From positions 8,654,328 through 8,718,327 of the forward strand of contig NC_017030.1 of the NCBI RefSeq assembly GCF_000255295.1: DNA of 64,000 nucleotides, given 5' to 3'. The notes under the pieces were generated by a model. That model did not search any database, was not told the origin of the DNA, and saw only the letters and a program-made list of their open reading frames with translations. This stretch comes from Corallococcus coralloides DSM 2259 (GTDB lineage Bacteria > Myxococcota > Myxococcia > Myxococcales > Myxococcaceae). Both the position numbers and the translations under genes were made by a program. This document shows positions 54,893-63,460 of this stretch, piece by piece. How positions within the stretch are numbered: position 1 is the first letter of the stretch; each line of letters opens with the position of its first letter.

Positions 54893-57127
54893 GTGTCGGA
54901 ATCCGGCGTTCCCTGGGCAGGCCGCTACCGCTTGAGCGCGCGCATCGCGACAGGCGGCATGGCGGAGGTGTATCTGGCGCGCGCCATCAGCCTGGACGGG
55001 CAGCGCGGTCCGGCCGTGGCGGTGAAGCGGCTGATGCCGCACCTGGTCGCGGACCGGCGCATCGTGCAGATGTTCCTCAATGAAGCGCGCATCACCGCGC
55101 AGGTGCGCCACCCGAACGTGGTGTCCATCCTGGAGCTGGGCATGGAGGGCGGGGAGCCCTTCATCGCCATGGAGCTGCTGGAGGGTCGCTCGTTCGCGGA
55201 GGTGCGGCAGGAGGCCGCCGAGCGCGGCCAGCGCGTTCCGTTGGGCCTCACCCTGCGCGTGCTGGTGGATGCGTGCCGGGGCTTGGACGCCGCGCACCGC
55301 GCCGTGGACGAGGCGGGCCGGCCGCTGCGCATCGTCCACCGCGACTTCACGCCGGACAACATCCACGTCGGGGCGAATGGCGCGGTGAAGGTCATCGACT
55401 TCGGCATCGCGAAGGCGGACGCGCTGGGGTCGGGGACGGAGCCCGGGACGCTGAAGGGGAAGTTCTTCTACATGTCGCCGGAGATGATCGCCGGCCGCAG
55501 CGTGGACCACCGCGCGGACCTGTTCGCCGCGGGGGTGATGCTCTACGAGCAGCTGTGTGGCCGGCGGCCCTTCACCGGCATGTCCACCGAAGAGGTGCTC
55601 ACGCGCATCTCGGAAGGAAAGCCGAAGCCGCCCACCGCGTTCGACCCCTCGGTGCCGCAGGCGCTGGAGACGGTGTGTCTGAAGGCGCTCGCGAAGGACC
55701 CGGAGGCGCGCTTCGACAGCCTGCAGACGTTCATCGCCGCCATCGAGATGCTGGGCGGGCCCGCGGAGGTCGCCTCGCCGGCGCAGGTGGCCGCGTACCT
55801 GGACACGCTGTTTCCGCCGGACCGTGACCCCAAGCGGCTGGCGCTGCGCAACGCGAGGCTCGCGGATCCGTCCAATTCGGGCGCGGATGGAGCCCCCCGC
55901 ATGGACGTGCTCCCGCCGTTCGGCGTGCAGGGCATTCCGTCCTGGCCCGTGCCTCCTCCGGTCGCCGCGCCGTCGGCCTCGCGTCCCCTCCCGCCCCTGG
56001 GCACCCACACCGTGTCGATTCGCGGTTCGACCCGGCCCGTGACGGTGGAGATTCCTGCCTCGCCCTCGGGCAAGCCGGCGGAGGGCGCCGCGCACGGAGT
56101 GGCCTCCGCGGGTCCCCAGGCCCCGCCGTCAGAGAGCAAGGGGCGCGCTCCGGCAGGTGCTCACACCCCGGCGTCGCATGGCGCTCCCCGGTCGCGCCGG
56201 GCACTGGCCATCGTCGCGGGTGTGCTCGCGCTGGGCGGACTGGGCGCGGGGGCCACGTGGTACCTGCGGCGCCCGGACGTGCCGCCTCCCGCGCGGATCG
56301 CCGCCGCCGAGGCCGCGACGACAGCGGAGGCGAAGGTGTCCGCGCTGGAGGGGCTGGGCAAGGACGTGCGCGCCACGGCCAAGGAGCTGGCTCGCGCGGG
56401 CACGCTGCTGCTCGACGCGGGCGCCCACCCGCAGGCCCTGGCGCTGGCGGAGGTCTATACCTCGCGCTTCCCGAAGGAGGCGGAGGCGCACCTGCTCGCC
56501 GCGCGCGCCGCCACCGAGCTGCGCATGGGCAAGCGCGCGGAACGCGCCATCGATGAAGCCACCGCCCTGGCGCCCAAGGACGTCCGCGCACCGCTGGCCC
56601 TGGCCGACCTGCGGGCGCTCCAGGGTGATGTGCCGGGTGCGCTGACCGCGCTCGCGAAGGCGTACGCGCAGGCGCCGGGCTCCGCCAGGGTCGCGCCCCG
56701 CTACGGCCAGCTCCTGTCCCAGGGAGGCCGGCTGGACGAGGCCGCCACCGTGCTGTCCGCCTGGACGCGCCAGCACGACGACGCCGAGTCCCTGGCGGAG
56801 CTGGGCTTCGTGCGCTTCCGCCAGGAGAAGCTGGACGACGCCACCGCCCTGCTCAAACGCGCGCAGCGCAAGGCCCCCACGCTCGCGGTGGCCCATTCCT
56901 ACCTGGGGGCCGTCCTCTTCCGGCAGGGCGACCTGCGCGGCGCCGAGCGCGAGTACCGGGAGGCCGAACGTCTGGCCCCGGACGATCCCCGCGCCCTCAC
57001 CGCGCGTTGCCAACTGCACGTCCACGAAGGCAATGCCGCCGGGGTGGCCGAGGTGAAACGTACGCTGGCGGAAAGGTTCCCGGACCGGGCGGTGGCGCTC
57101 GCGGCGGAGTGCGGCACCGGGAACTAG
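54893..57127 (+). CDS. Serine/threonine protein kinase with TPR-containing C-terminus (744 aa)
   Basis: The start is a GTG at 54893 (a TTG lies just before). The kinase domain (about 10-290) has the glycine loop IATGGMAEVYLARA, the Lys in AVAVKRLMPH, catalytic HRDFTPDNIHV and DFGIAKAD. A Pro-rich linker follows, then one hydrophobic segment near residue 445 (ALAIVAGVLALGGLGAG), likely a membrane anchor, and TPR-like repeats to the end (ALALAEVYTSRFPKEAEAHL; GAVLFRQGDLRGAEREYREA). The catalytic loop has Phe-Thr in place of Leu-Lys, but the aspartate is kept. Target unknown. Confidence 0.9.
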   Translation: MSESGVPWAGRYRLSARIATGGMAEVYLARAISLDGQRGPAVAVKRLMPHLVADRRIVQMFLNEARITAQVRHPNVVSILELGMEGGEPFIAMELLEGRSFAEVRQEAAERGQRVPLGLTLRVLVDACRGLDAAHRAVDEAGRPLRIVHRDFTPDNIHVGANGAVKVIDFGIAKADALGSGTEPGTLKGKFFYMSPEMIAGRSVDHRADLFAAGVMLYEQLCGRRPFTGMSTEEVLTRISEGKPKPPTAFDPSVPQALETVCLKALAKDPEARFDSLQTFIAAIEMLGGPAEVASPAQVAAYLDTLFPPDRDPKRLALRNARLADPSNSGADGAPRMDVLPPFGVQGIPSWPVPPPVAAPSASRPLPPLGTHTVSIRGSTRPVTVEIPASPSGKPAEGAAHGVASAGPQAPPSESKGRAPAGAHTPASHGAPRSRRALAIVAGVLALGGLGAGATWYLRRPDVPPPARIAAAEAATTAEAKVSALEGLGKDVRATAKELARAGTLLLDAGAHPQALALAEVYTSRFPKEAEAHLLAARAATELRMGKRAERAIDEATALAPKDVRAPLALADLRALQGDVPGALTALAKAYAQAPGSARVAPRYGQLLSQGGRLDEAATVLSAWTRQHDDAESLAELGFVRFRQEKLDDATALLKRAQRKAPTLAVAHSYLGAVLFRQGDLRGAEREYREAERLAPDDPRALTARCQLHVHEGNAAGVAEVKRTLAERFPDRAVALAAECGTGN

Positions 57128-57135
57128 CTTCCTCC

Positions 57136-58158
57136 ATGCGCCTTCGCTTCCTCGCCCTCGCCGCGTCCAGCCTGCTGCTGACCGCCACCGCGTGCGGCTC
57201 CAGCGCCTCTCCGGATGACGACACCGACGCCCCGCCCGGGACGGAGCTGCCGTCCACGCCTTCCGGGGACGTGGCCCCCGCGGACCGTACGGCCTGCTCG
57301 GGCCTGACCGTGACGCCCGGCACCTATGACTGGACCGTCGAGCACGGCGGCCACACCCGCGCCTTCCGCGTCCACGTCCCCACCGGCTACGACGCCACGA
57401 AGCCCACGCCCGTCGTCCTCAGCTTCCACGGCTTCGGCTCCACCGAGCAGGAGCAGGAGGCGCTGACCGGCTTCTCCTCGCTGGCGGACGCGGAGGGCTT
57501 CATCGCGGTGTATCCGCGCGGCCTCAACTTCCCGGAAGTCTACGGCCGGGGCGAACCGGACACGCGGGGCTGGAACGGCGAGGCGTGCTGTGGCCCGGCG
57601 CAGATTGGCAACGTGGACGACGTGGGCTTCGTGGACGCGCTGCTCGCGGACCTGGACACCCGCGTGTGCACCGACCCGCGCCGCGTCTTCGCCAACGGCT
57701 TCTCCAACGGGGGGTTCTTCTCCTACCGGCTGGCCTGTGAGCGCGCCCAGCGCATCGCCGCCATCGCGCCCGTGTCGGGCATGGAGGGCGTGACGGACTG
57801 CCGCCCGTCGCGTCCCGTCCCCGTGCTCCATATCCACGGCAGCGCCGACGAGACCATCTTCTACGACGGAGGCAGCAACGTCCTCGGAGGCAAGCCCTAC
57901 CCGTCCGCCCCGGAGTCCGTGCGCCGCTTCGCGGAGTTCAACGGCTGCACCGGCCCCCAGCAGCAGACGTATCAGCAGGGCAACAGCACCTGTGTGGCGT
58001 ATACGGGCTGCCAGCCGGAGAGCGCCACCGCGAGCCTGTGCACCGTCACCGGCGGCAAGCATGCGTGGCCCGGCCAGTCCCTCTACAATGGCGGCACGAC
58101 GGACCTGGACGCGTCGCTCCAGATGTGGCGCTTCTTCCAGGCGCGTCCCCGCCCCTGA
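57136..58158 (+). CDS. Lipoprotein esterase of the PHB-depolymerase/LpqC family (340 aa)
   Basis: The ATG at 57136 opens a lipoprotein-type signal (MRLRFLALAASSLLLTATAC) with the modified Cys at about residue 20. The alpha/beta hydrolase has PVVLSFHGFGSTEQEQ (oxyanion region), the nucleophile Ser in FANGFSNGGFFSYRLACERA, an Asp near HIHGSADETIF, and His in GGKHAWPGQS. The WNGEACCGP stretch is also typical of this family, which cleaves polyesters or feruloyl esters. It is eight bases after the kinase gene. Confidence 0.87.
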   Translation: MRLRFLALAASSLLLTATACGSSASPDDDTDAPPGTELPSTPSGDVAPADRTACSGLTVTPGTYDWTVEHGGHTRAFRVHVPTGYDATKPTPVVLSFHGFGSTEQEQEALTGFSSLADAEGFIAVYPRGLNFPEVYGRGEPDTRGWNGEACCGPAQIGNVDDVGFVDALLADLDTRVCTDPRRVFANGFSNGGFFSYRLACERAQRIAAIAPVSGMEGVTDCRPSRPVPVLHIHGSADETIFYDGGSNVLGGKPYPSAPESVRRFAEFNGCTGPQQQTYQQGNSTCVAYTGCQPESATASLCTVTGGKHAWPGQSLYNGGTTDLDASLQMWRFFQARPRP

Positions 58159-58164
58159 AGGAGG
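58159..58164 (+). promoter_or_regulatory. Ribosome binding site that supports an ACG start
   Basis: AGGAGG directly follows the TGA of the upstream gene and lies six bases before the ACG at 58171. No ATG, GTG or TTG occurs between it and the conserved ADDLG motif. Confidence 0.7.
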
Positions 58165-58170
58165 CACGCC

Positions 58171-58932
58171 ACGCCGCCCCGCGCCCTCATCATCAACGCC
58201 GATGACCTGGGCTACGACCCGGGCATCACCCGGGGCATCCTCCAGGCACTGCGCGAGGGCATCGTCTCCTCCGCCACCCTGATGGTGAACGCACCGGACT
58301 CCGAGTCCGCCGCGAGGCAGGCCCGGGGACTCGCCATCGGGTTGCACCTGAACCTGGACCGGGGCGCGCCCGTGGGCATGGGTTTCCCGCGCGAGTGGCG
58401 CACCCTGGACGGAGGCCTGGACGGCAGCCGCGTGGGAGCGCTGCCCGCGGACGTGGTGGAGGCGGAAGCGGAGGCGCAGTTGGAGCGGCTGGAGCGGCTG
58501 CTGGGCCAGGCCGCCACGCACCTGGACGTGCACAAGCACCTGCACCGGCATCCCCAGGTCCTGGAGGGACTGTCACGGGTCGCGAGGCGCGCGGGCCTGC
58601 CGGTGCGCTCCATCGACGCGGACATGCGCGGCGCGCTGAGGGCCCGGGGCGTGGCCACGAACGACCACTTCGTGGGCGAGTCCGGCGCGACGGCGTACTG
58701 GACGCCCGAGCGCTTCGCCCAGGCGCTGGCGGCGCTGCCCGCCGAAGGCATCACGGAGTGGATGTGTCACCCCGGGCACCTGCCCGAACTCGTCACCACG
58801 CGCTACGCCGCGCAGCGCGAGGTGGAGTTGGCCACCTTCGTGGACGCCCGCACACGCGAGGCCCTGGAACGGGCGGGAGTAAGCCCCACGGACTACCGCG
58901 TCCTGAGCGAGGACCGACTCACGCGGGCGTGA
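58171..58932 (+). CDS. YdjC/ChbG-type carbohydrate deacetylase, probable ACG start
   Basis: The product is a 253-aa YdjC/ChbG-family enzyme. The N-terminal signature LIINADDLGYDPGITRGILQ holds the catalytic Asp pair, followed by TLMVNAP, GLHLNLDRGAPV (metal His), and THLDVHKHLHRHPQV (second metal His pair). The nearest ATG in frame (58282) would start after the catalytic Asp, so it cannot be the real start. The frame upstream is closed by the TGA at 58156, and AGGAGG sits six bases before an ACG. So translation probably begins at ACG at 58171, a rare start. The family removes acetyl groups from N-acetylated sugars such as chitobiose. The 3' end overlaps the convergent kinase by 14 bases. Confidence 0.8.
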   Translation, partial: TPPRALIINADDLGYDPGITRGILQALREGIVSSATLMVNAPDSESAARQARGLAIGLHLNLDRGAPVGMGFPREWRTLDGGLDGSRVGALPADVVEAEAEAQLERLERLLGQAATHLDVHKHLHRHPQVLEGLSRVARRAGLPVRSIDADMRGALRARGVATNDHFVGESGATAYWTPERFAQALAALPAEGITEWMCHPGHLPELVTTRYAAQREVELATFVDARTREALERAGVSPTDYRVLSEDRLTRA

Positions 58933-60823
58933 CGAGCGGAAGCTCTGACTCCACGGGTGTCAGCGTCCGGCGCTTCTCGCGCGTCAGCACGGTGCGCACG
59001 CCCGCGAGCAGCTCCTCCGGACGGTACGGCCGGGGACACAGCGCGGCGTTCTCCTGCGCCCACCACGGCCGAGCATCCCCCGCCAGCAGGATGGGCACCG
59101 GGCGCGCGCGAGGCAGCGTCGCGAACGTTTCCAGGAAGCTGCCCACCGCGGACTGCGTGGCGCTCGTGGACAGAACGATGAGGTCCACCGGCAGGTGCGT
59201 CGCCTTGCGCAGGGCCTCCGCGCCGCTCTGCACCGTGAAGACCTCGAAGCCCTCCGCCCGCAGGGTCCGCTCCGCCGTGGCCTCCTGGTTCGAGTCCTCG
59301 TCCAGCACCAGCACGCGCCGGGGCAGCCTGCGCACCTCGTGCGCGGGCATGCGCGGCAGATCCAGGAGGAACGTGGAGCCTTCGCCCTCGCGGCTGCGGA
59401 GCGCCAGCGCGCCGCCGTGCATCTTCACGATGGAGTGGCTGATGAACAGGCCCAGCCCCAGCCCGCCGAAGTTGCGGTGCGACACGTTGCGCGCCCGATA
59501 GAAGCGCTGGAACACCAGCGCCTGATCCGCGCCCGGAATCCCGATGCCGTGGTCCTGCACCTGGATGCGCGCCGACTCCGCCGTGCGCCCCACCCGCACC
59601 GCGATGGGCGCTCCCGCCGGGCTGTACTTGTGCGCGTTCTCCAGCAGGTTCACCAGCACCTGCTCCAGCCGGTCCCTGTCGCCCAGGACCCAGACGCCGT
59701 CGTGCGGCACGTCCACCGTGAAGGGGCGCTCGAAGGCGTGCCGGAAGTGGTCCACCACCTCCGCCACCAGCTGCCCCACCTCCAGCGGAGACGAGTCCAG
59801 CGCCAGCCGGCCCAGCTCCAGGCGGCTTGCGTCCAGCAGGTCCTCCACCAGCCCCGCGAGCCGGTCCACCTGCCGCTTGGATTTGAGCACGCTCGCGAGC
59901 GACACCGGCTGCCCCGCGGCGATGCGGCGCTCCATGGCGTACAGGCCCAGCTTCAGCGGCGTGAGCGGTGTCTTCAGCTCGTGCGACGCGATGGACATGA
60001 ACTCCTCGCGCACACGCAGGGCGGACTGGGCCTCACGCAACAGCCGCGCGTTCTCCACCGCCACCGCCAATTGGCTGGCCGCCGCGCTCCACATCTCCAG
60101 CTCGCGCACGGAGAAGGACGCGCCCTGTTCCTTGTAGATGAGCAGCAGCCCCACCGTGCGGCGCGGCGCGCACAGCGGCACCGCCGCGAACACGGAGCCC
60201 ACCGCGTCGCCGTAGCCGCGCTGGATGCCCAGCTGCGGCTGGCGCAGGGCCAGGGCCTGACGGTACGGGTCCTCGGACGGGTCGAACGCGTCCTGCGGCG
60301 CGTCCAGGCCCTCCAGGTCCGACACCGCCATGCGCTTGAGCGTCGCGTCGTCCTCCTCGTAGAGGAACACCTCCGCGCGCCGCACCTGCGCACACCGCAC
60401 CAGCGACACCACGGCGGCCGAGCAGACGCGGTCGACCTCCAGCGACTCACCCACCGCGCGGGCAATCTCCCGCACGGCCTGTGAAAACGCGCCCTCGTCG
60501 TCCACGCCGGACGGCTCCACCACCAGCCACGCCCCGGCCGTGCCGTTCGTGTGGGTGGGCTTCACCTGCACACGCACCTGCCGGAGCGTGCGGGTGATGA
60601 CATGGCCGGAGTGGGCCCGGTGCTCGCGGATGGCGCGCTCCAGGGCGTCCAGGCTGCGGCCGGGCTCCAGGGCCTCCAGCAGGGTGCTGCCCGGCGAGAG
60701 CGTCACGCCCGTCTTGGCCGCGAAGCCCTCCTCGCACCATTGGACGCGCAAGTCAGGACCCACGCGCAGGAGCGCTTGGGGCAGGCACGAGAGGACATCC
60801 TCGACGTCATTGGGTGGCAGCAT
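58919..60823 (-). CDS. Hybrid sensor histidine kinase with GAF domain and degenerate receiver (634 aa)
   Basis: The start is the ATG at 60823 (MLPPNDVEDVLSCLPQALLR). A PAS-like segment is followed by a GAF domain (EVFLYEEDDATLKRMAVSD, VGLLLIYKEQGASFSVRELE), HisKA with phosphorylatable His in MSIASHELKTPLTPL, and the HATPase domain with NLLENAHKYSPAG, HGIGIPG and GGLGLGLFISHSI. At the C-terminus is a receiver-like region starting RRVLVLDEDSNQE, but the phosphoacceptor site reads LIVLSTSA, Ser where Asp is needed. Its output is probably another protein; the receiver may only regulate. No signal peptide. Confidence 0.88.
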   Translation of the reverse strand: MLPPNDVEDVLSCLPQALLRVGPDLRVQWCEEGFAAKTGVTLSPGSTLLEALEPGRSLDALERAIREHRAHSGHVITRTLRQVRVQVKPTHTNGTAGAWLVVEPSGVDDEGAFSQAVREIARAVGESLEVDRVCSAAVVSLVRCAQVRRAEVFLYEEDDATLKRMAVSDLEGLDAPQDAFDPSEDPYRQALALRQPQLGIQRGYGDAVGSVFAAVPLCAPRRTVGLLLIYKEQGASFSVRELEMWSAAASQLAVAVENARLLREAQSALRVREEFMSIASHELKTPLTPLKLGLYAMERRIAAGQPVSLASVLKSKRQVDRLAGLVEDLLDASRLELGRLALDSSPLEVGQLVAEVVDHFRHAFERPFTVDVPHDGVWVLGDRDRLEQVLVNLLENAHKYSPAGAPIAVRVGRTAESARIQVQDHGIGIPGADQALVFQRFYRARNVSHRNFGGLGLGLFISHSIVKMHGGALALRSREGEGSTFLLDLPRMPAHEVRRLPRRVLVLDEDSNQEATAERTLRAEGFEVFTVQSGAEALRKATHLPVDLIVLSTSATQSAVGSFLETFATLPRARPVPILLAGDARPWWAQENAALCPRPYRPEELLAGVRTVLTREKRRTLTPVESELPLVTPA

Positions 60824-61024
60824 GAGGGGCGGGGCGCGCTCGCAACAGGGGTCGCCGGAGGGAGATAGGAATCCCCGAGCATGATCGCCAACCACCCCCG
60901 GACGTTCTCCTGTCCCAGGGGGTCGCGGCACGTTGGGACCCGAACAGAGCCGGGGCCGGGCAGCCAGGGAGGCGACATCGTGGAGGGCGGTGACACGCGC
61001 CGAACGTGTGCTACACGACAGCGC

Positions 61025-61390
61025 ATGCCCTCTCAGCCGTCCAAGGAAATCCAGACCTTCCCCAACCCCGCCGCCGATCGCGACTACGAGATCGCCTTCG
61101 ACGTGCCGGAGTTCACCTGCCTGTGCCCCCTCACGGGCCAGCCGGACTTCGCGCGCTTCACCATCAAGTACGTGCCGGATCAGCTCTGCGTGGAGCTCAA
61201 GAGCCTGAAGATGTACATGTGGTCCTACCGCAACGAGGGCGCCTTCCACGAGAAGGTGACCAACACCATCGCGGACGACATCATCAAGGCCATCCAGCCG
61301 CGCAAGCTCACGGTGGTGGGGGACTTCTTCGTGCGCGGCGGCATCGGGACCATCGTCACCGTCACGCACGACAAGAAGAAGCAGGCCTGA
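61025..61390 (+). CDS. queF: NADPH-dependent 7-cyano-7-deazaguanine (preQ0) reductase
   Basis: A 121-aa unimodular QueF. It starts at the ATG at 61025 ([20 protein letters not shown]). The catalytic Cys lies in [14 protein letters not shown] and the substrate-binding Glu in [37 protein letters not shown] is near the C-terminus. The enzyme reduces the nitrile of preQ0 to preQ1 for queuosine in tRNA. No other queuosine gene is in the window. Confidence 0.95.
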   Translation: MPSQPSKEIQTFPNPAADRDYEIAFDVPEFTCLCPLTGQPDFARFTIKYVPDQLCVELKSLKMYMWSYRNEGAFHEKVTNTIADDIIKAIQPRKLTVVGDFFVRGGIGTIVTVTHDKKKQA

Positions 61391-61404
61391 GCCGCCGTGC
61401 CGCT

Positions 61405-62508
61405 TTAGCGGGTGAGCTGCTCCAGGAGCGGCGCCCACTGGGAGTGGGACAGGTAGAGGCCGGTGCCCGCCGCCGCGATGCCGGCGGTGAGCGCGGCCAG
61501 CCCCCACTTGAGCTTGCCCGGCGCGCGCGAGGGCTTCTTCGTGGCGAAGACGTCCAGCACGCCCAGCTCCTGCTGGGTGAGGTGGGCCAGGGCCTCCGTC
61601 TCCGTGAGCTTCTCGCGGTAGCGCAGGAAGGCCACGAGCAGCGCGGGGTGGGACACGCGCACCTCGTGGGCGAGGAACAGGTCCAGCTCGCGGCGCATGG
61701 CCGCGGCGTCCGGGAAGCGGGCCTCCGGCTTCACCGACAGCGCGCGCTTCACGATGCGCGCGAGCGGGGGCGGCACGTTCGGGGCCACCTTCTGGAGCGG
61801 CGTGAACTTGCCGTCGCGGATGCGGGCGAAGACCTCGCCGGCCGTCTTGCCCACGAAGGGGCGGGTTCCGGAGAGGGCCTCGTAGAGGAGCACGCCCAGG
61901 GAGAAGATGTCGGTTCGCGCGTCGATGGGCGCGCCCGTGACCTGCTCCGGGGACATGTACGACGGCGTGCCCACGGCCATGCCCTGCTGCGTGAGGGCTT
62001 CGAGGCTCACGTCCTTGGCGATGCCGAAGTCCATGAGCTTCACCTCACCGGACTTGGTGAGCATGACGTTCGCGGGCTTGAGGTCGCGGTGGATGATGCG
62101 GCGGAAGTGCGCGTGGTCGAGCGCGCTGGCGATGCGCGCGCCGATGACGGCGGCGACGTCCGGGGGCAGCGGGCCGTCCTTGATGAGGCCGTGGAGGGTG
62201 GGGCCGTCCACGTACTCCATGACCATGAAGAGGCTGTCGTTCTTCTCCACCAGGTCATAGAGGGTGACGATGTTCTGGTGGCGGAAGGCGGCGAGCGCCA
62301 GCGCCTCGCGGCGGAAGCGGGACAGGGCCTCCTGGTCGCGCTGGCCTTCGGGCAGCAGCTCCTTGATGGCGACCTCGCGCTGAAGCAGCTCATGCAGGCC
62401 GCGATACACCAACGCCATGCCGCCGCGGCCCAGCTCGCCGAGCACGCGGCAGGCGCCAATCTTGCGGTGACGGATCCTCTCACTCTTCTCTGCGGCGGCG
62501 ACGGTCAC
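61405..62508 (-). CDS. Serine/threonine protein kinase with C-terminal membrane anchor (367 aa)
   Basis: The kinase domain (about 15-270) shows LGELGRGGMALVYRGL, Lys in VAIKELLPEG, catalytic HRDLKPANVML, DFGIAKDV and MAVGTPSYMSPEQ. All core residues are present. A short linker ends in one hydrophobic segment, WGLAALTAGIAAAGTGLYLS, so the catalytic domain faces the cytoplasm. There is no sensor domain outside. It converges on queF with a 14-base gap. Confidence 0.92.
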   Translation of the reverse strand: MTVAAAEKSERIRHRKIGACRVLGELGRGGMALVYRGLHELLQREVAIKELLPEGQRDQEALSRFRREALALAAFRHQNIVTLYDLVEKNDSLFMVMEYVDGPTLHGLIKDGPLPPDVAAVIGARIASALDHAHFRRIIHRDLKPANVMLTKSGEVKLMDFGIAKDVSLEALTQQGMAVGTPSYMSPEQVTGAPIDARTDIFSLGVLLYEALSGTRPFVGKTAGEVFARIRDGKFTPLQKVAPNVPPPLARIVKRALSVKPEARFPDAAAMRRELDLFLAHEVRVSHPALLVAFLRYREKLTETEALAHLTQQELGVLDVFATKKPSRAPGKLKWGLAALTAGIAAAGTGLYLSHSQWAPLLEQLTR

Positions 62509-62653
62509 GGGTCGCAGGGTATCGATTCACGTCTCATGCGTCGATGGGCCCTCCATGGAGGGGTGGGTTCGCACAGGTGTGATGGAAAGGCGCGGTGTCG
62601 CTGTCTCACGCCAGGGGGCCTACCTGGGGTGGCGGGACTGACAGGATGGGGAC

Positions 62654-63460
62654 ATGGGACTGGGACGCCGGACGGATTGGCTGTGGGTGTTCGTGGCGGT
62701 GGGGCTGGGCGGCTGCGCGGGGCAACGTCCGCGCACGTATGCGCAGCAGGGCATGGACTCGGTGTCGAACACCTGCCGGACCCAGCCAGCGCTGTGTGTC
62801 GGGCCGGAGTCGGTGGTGCCCGTCCCACGCGCGGCGCAGGTGGCCACGCTGATGGCGGGGGCGAAGCTGGCCCTGGACGCGGAGGCGAAACGGGCAGTGG
62901 AGTCCGTGCTGAAGCAATGCGCGGATAAGGCGCGGACGGAGGTGCTGCTCCGGTACAACGATGGGAAGGACCCGACGGTCGCGCAGTGCAATGAACTGGT
63001 CCGCAATGCTCGGGGTGAGACCGTGTCCCGTGCCATCTGGCTGGGAGAACAGCTGCACGCCGTGGCGCTGGCGTGCGCCGGAGAGGGCCTGGAGGCCGTG
63101 ATTCCAGGGCGCTTCAGCATCGAGCCGACCTACCGCCCTGCTCAACGCACCGGCACCTTCACGCCCTTGAGCCACGAAGAGGTCGAACTGCTCAAGCAAC
63201 CCCGCTTCCTGTACGAGCTGAAAGGGGCGGTCTCACCGGACATCGTCATCCACACCGGTGACCCCATCCGGGTCAGCGCGGTCTACGATTTCAAGTTCTT
63301 CTGTTCGAACGCCGCTACGAAGGGCGCGCCCGGGTGGCGGCCCCTTTCAAAGAACCCTTCGCCTACTGAACCGACACAGAAAAACACCTATATGGACGCC
63401 TTCAATCTAGCCCCTGGCCAGGTGCTTCGCGTCATTCCCAGGTGGGGAGTCCTCGAATGA
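62654..63460 (+). CDS. Candidate SitA-type lipoprotein toxin with PD-(D/E)XK-like C-terminus (268 aa)
   Basis: The ATG at 62654 opens a lipoprotein signal with lipobox L18-G-G-C21. The middle (60-150) is helical. The C-terminal 80 residues contain P195-D196 and D212-F-K214 in an hydrophobic-strand setting (PDIVIHTGDP; VSAVYDFKFFC), a pattern like PD-(D/E)XK nucleases, though the fold cannot be proven by eye. Its last base pair overlaps the next gene (ATGA). In Myxococcus the SitA toxins are lipoproteins with variable C-terminal effector domains and an adjacent SitI immunity gene, and they pass between kin cells by TraA/B outer-membrane exchange. This gene pair fits that layout. The toxin call is inference. 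Confidence 0.6.
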   Translation: MGLGRRTDWLWVFVAVGLGGCAGQRPRTYAQQGMDSVSNTCRTQPALCVGPESVVPVPRAAQVATLMAGAKLALDAEAKRAVESVLKQCADKARTEVLLRYNDGKDPTVAQCNELVRNARGETVSRAIWLGEQLHAVALACAGEGLEAVIPGRFSIEPTYRPAQRTGTFTPLSHEEVELLKQPRFLYELKGAVSPDIVIHTGDPIRVSAVYDFKFFCSNAATKGAPGWRPLSKNPSPTEPTQKNTYMDAFNLAPGQVLRVIPRWGVLE

